From Xanthobacteraceae bacterium (GTDB lineage Bacteria; Pseudomonadota; Alphaproteobacteria; Rhizobiales; Xanthobacteraceae): a stretch of 64,000 nt of DNA. Location: contig CP075369.1 of NCBI GenBank assembly GCA_019454205.1, positions 744,001-808,000 on the forward strand, written 5' to 3'. The notes beneath the pieces are model-generated. The model was not told the origin of the DNA, did no database searches, and was given only the letters and a program-made list of their open reading frames with translations. A program made the position numbers and the translations under genes. Position 1 is the stretch's first letter; each line of letters opens with the position of its first letter. Positions 60,406 to 64,000 of this stretch are shown in pieces.

Positions 60406-60801
60406 ATGACCGACAATAATCTTCCTTGGCCGACGGAAATCCGGCTGCTTGGCGACCGCAGCGGCATTGCGGTGACTTTTGACGACGGCAGGTCGTTCAC
60501 GCTGCCGGCGGAATATCTGCGCGTCGAAAGTCCGAGCGCGGAAGTGCAGGGCCACAGCCCGGACGAGCGCCAGACTGTGCCGGGCAAGCGCAATGTCCGT
60601 ATCCTCGAAGTGCATCCGGTAGGGAATTACGCAGTGCGGCTCGTATTCGACGATCTGCACTCGACCGGAATCTTCACCTGGAAATATCTGCACGAACTCG
60701 GCAGCGACCAGCAGCCGCGTTTCGCGCGCTATCTCGAGGAACTCGCGGCGAAAGGCCTGTCGCGGGATTCCGGCGCAGCGCCACCCAAACACAAGCACTG
60801 A
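60406..60801 (+). CDS. DUF971 domain-containing protein (GBBH-like N domain)
   Basis: A 131-residue protein with the short zinc-binding-like domain found at the N-terminus of gamma-butyrobetaine hydroxylase: PTEIRLLGDRSGIAVTFDDGRSFTLPAEYLRVESPSAEVQGH, VRILEVHPVGNYAVRLVFDDLHSTGIFTWKYLHELG. It is a stand-alone form of unknown role often seen beside moaA or Mrp/Fe-S genes. ATG 60406 has GGAGA five bases upstream. Confidence 0.9.
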   Translation: MTDNNLPWPTEIRLLGDRSGIAVTFDDGRSFTLPAEYLRVESPSAEVQGHSPDERQTVPGKRNVRILEVHPVGNYAVRLVFDDLHSTGIFTWKYLHELGSDQQPRFARYLEELAAKGLSRDSGAAPPKHKH

Positions 60802-60813
60802 ACCGCCAAAGCA

Positions 60814-60846
60814 AAAGGGCCGGAAAATCTCCGGCCCTTTTCTTTC
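60814..60846. terminator. Bidirectional intrinsic terminator
   Basis: AAAGGGCCGGA (60814-60824) pairs with TCCGGCCCTTT (60830-60840) around AAATC, followed by TCTTTC. It lies between the convergent DUF971 and L,D-transpeptidase genes; the A-rich upstream side gives a T-run for the minus strand too. Confidence 0.88.
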
Positions 60847-60862
60847 ATCCTGTGGAGATGCG

Positions 60863-61453
60863 TCAGTTGATGACGTAAACCGTCGCGCCGATGGCGACGC
60901 GGCTGTAGAGGTCGATCACGTCCTCGTTGTGCATGCGGAAGCAGCCGGAGGAGTCCGCCTGACCGATCGAATCCGGATCGTTCGAGCCGTGGATGCGATA
61001 GAGCGTCGAGCCGAGATAGATAGCGCGCGCGCCGAGCGGATTGTCCGGTCCGCCTTTCATCTGTTTCGGCAGGCCCCGCTGGCGCGCATGCATCTGCGCC
61101 GGCGGCGTCCAGGTCGGCCATTCCTTCTTCGCGGATACGCGATGCGTCCCGGACCAGGTGAAGCCGACGCGGCCGACGCCGATGTTGTATTCGATCGCGC
61201 TGCCGGGTGCGGTCACGTAATAGAGTTTGCGCTTCTTCGTGATGATTACGATGCTGCCGGGCGCATACTTCGTGTCGATCGAGGTCGTGCCGCCGAAGAT
61301 CGAGAGGAAGCCGCCACTGCGTGGCGGTGCGATGTTCTGGTTCTTGCGGCCGGAAATCCACTGGCCCGTGACCGGGTCGCGCATGTCGACCTGCGCGGAA
61401 GCCGGCAGAATGAAAATCGCCAGCAAGGCAAAAACGGCAAACTTGAAGCGCAT
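60863..61453 (-). CDS. L,D-transpeptidase (YkuD family)
   Basis: A 196-residue secreted enzyme that forms 3-3 peptidoglycan cross-links or attaches proteins to the wall. The signal peptide ends ASA (residue 19). The YkuD core contains LYYVTAPGSAIEYNIGVGRVGFTWSGTHRVSAKKEWPTWTPP, NPLGARAIYLG, the His in YRIHGSNDP and the catalytic SSGCFRMHNEDVIDLY. ATG 61453 has GGAGG eight bases upstream. Length is normal for the single-domain rhizobial type. Confidence 0.92.
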   Translation of the reverse strand: MRFKFAVFALLAIFILPASAQVDMRDPVTGQWISGRKNQNIAPPRSGGFLSIFGGTTSIDTKYAPGSIVIITKKRKLYYVTAPGSAIEYNIGVGRVGFTWSGTHRVSAKKEWPTWTPPAQMHARQRGLPKQMKGGPDNPLGARAIYLGSTLYRIHGSNDPDSIGQADSSGCFRMHNEDVIDLYSRVAIGATVYVIN

Positions 61454-61602
61454 ATCCAGAATCCTCCGTTGGCCGCTAGACGCCACAAATAGCATGCCGC
61501 TGCAACCGGTATTCCTGCGGTGCGGTGCACACGCGCAGCCTGCGGGCACTGCATGACAACGGCATCACGGCAGCGGGGGCAAAACTTTTCGGGAGCCGCA
61601 GA

Positions 61603-61637
61603 AAAATGGTGGGTGCGACAGGAATTGAACCAGCGGC
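61603..61637 (-). pseudogene. tRNA 3'-end fragment (tRNA-Val-like), possible attachment-site remnant
   Basis: On the minus strand the sequence ends GGTTCAATTCC, CGCACCC, A, CCA: a T-arm, acceptor 3' strand and CCA of a tRNA. No matching GGGTGCG 5' acceptor or anticodon arm lies upstream, so it is only the 3' third. The region 61603-61631 matches the 3' end of the intact tRNA-Val at 63403-63431 in 27 of 29 bases and in the same orientation. Such tRNA-3'-end repeats are classical integration footprints. Confidence 0.6.
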
Positions 61638-61683
61638 ACCCCTCGTAGGCAGCCCCCGTCATGCCGCGCCCGCGATCGGCTCA

Positions 61684-62104
61684 TCCCGGCCCCAGCGGCC
61701 AGCATAACCAGCGGTTGTGGCTATGGCCAAAAGTCGAGTGCAGCGATGTGCGTCCGCTTTTCGATGGCAGGATTAAATTTTTCCAAGGCTCGTTTTCCCC
61801 ATGACGGGAAGAAAACGTGGTTGATGATTTTCGCTGAGCCGTTTGCATTCGAACAAAGCATGAGCCTGCTTTTCCGGTAATCGAATAAGCAAAACGGTAC
61901 GCTGGTCCGCCGAATATTCCGAATTGCATCGCATGGCGCAGAGGAAGCGGCGCGCATGTCATTTATCAAATTCGTTTCGAGAACCGGACGCTGCAAAGGC
62001 TGCGACGAAATTGCCTACGGTTGCGCGGCGCTTCGCGAAAAAGATTTACGCGATTTTATACGGTTCGAAGTCAAACACATGGTTGCGTGACGAGGAGATT
62101 TTGC
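61684..62104. other. Non-coding region upstream of the TadG-like gene
   Basis: About 420 bases between the tRNA fragment and the TadG-like start. Less GC-rich than the rest of the window. No convincing gene, promoter pair or terminator was found; frames here are short and overlap the tRNA fragment. It may belong to inserted DNA. Confidence 0.45.
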
Positions 62105-63340
62105 GTGCGTTTGACAAAACCGTTCTACGTTCTGAAGTGCAAGCTCGAAGAGTTCAGCGAAAGTGCAAAAGGAAATATCGCGGTAATCTTCGCGCTTTCT
62201 CTCGTGCCGCTCGTTGCAGCGGTCGGCGCGGCCTTCGATTATTCCAAGGCGAACCAGTTGCGGTCCGGTATGCAGTCTGCGCTGGACAACAGCGTACTTG
62301 CAGGCGTGCGGGAGCCTTCGGCCGAAGCGAAAATAGCGCTCGCGCAGAAATTCTTTCAGGCGCAGGTATCAAATCTATGGGGCACGGCACCCACTGCCAG
62401 CTTCACCTTCAATCCGGGCACCGGAATTCTGAGCGGCGAGGCGAATGGCGCGTCCACCACATCGTTCACCGCGATATTGGGAGTTCAATCCATCGCGGTG
62501 AAGGTAACTTCGCCGGCTATCGCATCCGGCAACAGCTCCAAGGTTTGTATCTTGCTCGCCGATCCGGTGCAGAGCCAATCGTTCCTGGTGAACTCGGGAG
62601 CGAATCTTGTCGCGCCGGATTGCGAAATTCATGTTCATTCGAAAGCAATGCCGGCGGCGATCTTCAATGCGGGCGTCACTCTGAACGTCAAGCGAATCTG
62701 CGTGAAGGGCGATTTCGTTATCAAGAACGGCGGCGGAAGCCTTCCGTTGGAAACCAGTTGCGACGCGGTCGCGGACCCCTTCGTCAACGCGTTGCCTAAG
62801 GTTACCCCCGGTCCGTGCAACTACAACAATCAGGTATTCAATCCCGGAACGGTGACGATCAATCCGGGCGTCTATTGCGGCTGGACGAACTTCAACGGCA
62901 GCGGATCGCTGACGCTGAATCCGGGCCTCTACATCATCAAGAGCGGCGGCATGACCTTCAATTCAAGCTGGACCGTCAAAGGCGAGGGCGTCACGTTCTA
63001 TCTGGTCGATCAGAATGCGACGATCACCTTCAACGGCAACGTCAACGCCAAGCTCAACGCACCGGCAACCGGCACCTACGCCAACATCCTGTTCTTCGAG
63101 CCGCCCGGACTCTCCAATACCAACCTGCCGATCAACGGCACCAGCGGTTCCAGTTTTCAGGGCTTGATGTATCTCCCCAGCCGCGACGTCATCATCAACT
63201 CGGTTTCCAACGTGAAAACCGAAAAGGTCACGATGGTGTTTTCGTCGTTGATTCTGAATGTGATGAACTGGAGCGTCGAAAGCTCCGAGAAGAGCATCAG
63301 TGTGGGAAGCGGCGAAGGCGGCGTAAGGCTGATAAGGTAG
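62105..63340 (+). CDS. TadG-like pilus-assembly/secreted protein
   Basis: From GTG 62105, after GAGGAG, 411 residues. The N-terminal TadE/G-type domain has ESAKGNIAVIFALSLVPLVAAVGAAFDYSKANQLRSGMQSALDNSVLAG, with one membrane helix. The rest is Gly/Asn/Ser/Thr-rich and beta-helical in pattern: NPGTVTINPGVYCGWTNFNGSGSLTLNPGLYIIKSGG, EGVTFYLVDQNATITFNGNVNAKLNAP. Proteins of this kind occur with or apart from Flp/Tad pilus genes; none of the secretion genes are here. It lies alone between tRNA-derived repeats. Confidence 0.8.
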   Translation: MRLTKPFYVLKCKLEEFSESAKGNIAVIFALSLVPLVAAVGAAFDYSKANQLRSGMQSALDNSVLAGVREPSAEAKIALAQKFFQAQVSNLWGTAPTASFTFNPGTGILSGEANGASTTSFTAILGVQSIAVKVTSPAIASGNSSKVCILLADPVQSQSFLVNSGANLVAPDCEIHVHSKAMPAAIFNAGVTLNVKRICVKGDFVIKNGGGSLPLETSCDAVADPFVNALPKVTPGPCNYNNQVFNPGTVTINPGVYCGWTNFNGSGSLTLNPGLYIIKSGGMTFNSSWTVKGEGVTFYLVDQNATITFNGNVNAKLNAPATGTYANILFFEPPGLSNTNLPINGTSGSSFQGLMYLPSRDVIINSVSNVKTEKVTMVFSSLILNVMNWSVESSEKSISVGSGEGGVRLIR

Positions 63341-63406
63341 CGGTGTTTGAAATTGCAGCTTTCGTTTGGCGCTTCCACCAATGGCAATGCTGCTGGACCG
63401 TGAAAA

Positions 63407-63481
63407 TGGTGGGCGCGACAGGGATTGAACCTGTGACCCCTCCCGTGTGAAGGGAGTGCTCTACCGCTGAGCTACGCGCCC
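63407..63481 (-). tRNA. tRNA-Val(CAC)
   Basis: The minus strand reads GGGCGCG acceptor, TAGCTCAGCGGTAGAGCA D-arm, anticodon stem CTCCC with loop TTCACAC (anticodon CAC), GGGAG, variable loop GGTC, T-arm ACAGGTTCAATCCCTGT, CGCGCCC, A and encoded CCA (63407-63409). All stems pair. It decodes GUG. Its 3' end is repeated at 61603-61631. Confidence 0.93.
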
Positions 63482-63518
63482 GCCTGCCGCGACGATGTAC
63501 GGAACGGGAATAGAGCGG

Positions 63519-64000
63519 TCAAGCAAGGCGCGGATGCGCCAAAATAGCCGCCACCGCTCCCGGCAATTCCTCGTATTTATGGATCAGCACGTCGGCTCCC
63601 AACGCCGCCGGCGGAATATCGGTATAGCCGAACGACACCGCGATCATCGGGATTTCGGCGGCCCGCGCCGTGATTACGTCTGTCTCGGAGTCTCCGACGA
63701 GGAGCGCATGATCGGGGTTGCCGCCTGCGCGCTCGATGGCGTCCAGCAGGTGGCGCGGGTCGGGCTTGCGGTATGCAAAGGTATCGCCGCCCGCGACATA
63801 GGCGAAGGGCGCACGCAGCGAGAGCGCGTCGAGCAGCTTGATCGCATACTTTTCCGGCTTGTTGGTGCAGACGGCGAGGATAGCGCCGGTCTCAGCGACC
63901 TTCGCGAGCGCCGCTGCCACGCCGGGAAACGGCTTCGAATTGTCCGCGATATGCGCTTCGTAGTGGAGCAGGAAAACGCGGAACATCTCGTCCACTTTTT
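63519..64000 (-). CDS. gph: HAD-family phosphoglycolate phosphatase-like protein, 5' end beyond window
   Basis: The C-terminal about 160 residues of a HAD hydrolase, cut at the right window edge. Motif II/III regions ILAVCTNKPEKYAIKLLDAL, DTFAYRKPDPRHLLDAIERAG and LLVGDSETDVITARAAEIPMIAVSFGY (motif IV GDSETD) match Gph, which removes phosphate from 2-phosphoglycolate. The motif I DxDGT and part of the cap domain lie beyond 64000. The GTG at 63995 is internal, not the start. Confidence 0.85.
   Translation of the reverse strand, partial: KVDEMFRVFLLHYEAHIADNSKPFPGVAAALAKVAETGAILAVCTNKPEKYAIKLLDALSLRAPFAYVAGGDTFAYRKPDPRHLLDAIERAGGNPDHALLVGDSETDVITARAAEIPMIAVSFGYTDIPPAALGADVLIHKYEELPGAVAAILAHPRLA

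Noticed and set aside
61525..61707. Open frame containing KMVGATGIEPAAP
   Set aside because: This peptide arises from translating tRNA 3' ends and is a known false gene; the same word appears across the tRNA-Val gene near 63400-63450.

Overview
The window is a GC-rich chromosomal segment of an alphaproteobacterium, most likely in the Hyphomicrobiales near the Bradyrhizobium/Xanthobacteraceae lineages. The evidence is gene order and protein families. A DUF1254/DUF1214 pair is present. The order feuP-feuQ, ccmI-ccmE-ccmF-ccmH, degP, response regulator, histidine kinase, glnE and a convergent pleC-like kinase is, as I recall it, the order in Sinorhizobium and relatives. GTG and TTG starts with ATGA/GTGA overlaps are common. 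Dispersed palindromes of the type frequent in Bradyrhizobium and Rhodopseudomonas occur at 17.6 kb. No rRNA, CRISPR array, transposase or integrase was seen.

1-6.3 kb is ordinary chromosome: a small hypothetical protein, a lipoprotein, the DUF1254/DUF1214 pair, a class A penicillin-binding protein, a membrane protein and a YcgN-family protein. 6.3-18.65 kb is a decayed tailed-phage or gene-transfer-agent (GTA) head module. It holds a small-terminase-like gene, TerL, portal, prohead protease, HK97 capsid, adaptor, head closure, HK97-gp10-like, DUF3168 and a major tail protein fragment. The tail protein is fused by deletion, out of frame, to the 3' end of an endolysin, and a holin and two small genes follow. 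All later tail genes are absent. Two trypsin-like proteases sit on the opposite strand between the capsid and adaptor genes.

The most unusual object lies inside this module. The portal protein carries a C-terminal extension of about 180 residues. It has a PAGNPDGGQWTGGGG-type linker and a domain that looks like the bacterial RNase A-like toxins of contact-dependent inhibition (CdiA) systems. A small AT-rich gene follows immediately and is the obvious immunity candidate. Next comes a start-less, diverged copy of the portal C-terminus plus linker, then a 41-codon orphan frame, then a second portal fragment. This is the layout of an orphan toxin-cassette hotspot, built on a virion portal gene.

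18.65-35 kb holds a nitroreductase, the FeuPQ-type two-component system, a glycine-zipper lipoprotein, the cytochrome c maturation operon, a DegP protease, a second two-component system, GlnE and the PleC-like kinase. These are mostly envelope, redox and signalling functions in one collinear block.

35-51 kb is mixed metabolism: PepN, acyl-CoA synthetase, nitronate monooxygenase, a divergent QorB-like/HxlR pair with a clear palindromic operator, two glutathione S-transferases, DusA, a TauE-type exporter, a retropepsin-like aspartic protease, a degenerate CobS-like membrane protein, a DivJ/PleC-type kinase, a PaaG-like enoyl-CoA hydratase, an Mrp ATPase and a PKHD-type dioxygenase. 51-61.5 kb holds a TRAP transporter with two tandem near-duplicate binding proteins convergent with a single DctM/DctQ permease pair, then an EamA exporter, MoaA, a DUF971 protein and an L,D-transpeptidase. 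The right end has a TadG-like protein lying between a tRNA 3'-end fragment and an intact tRNA-Val(CAC), then a Gph-type HAD phosphatase cut by the window end.
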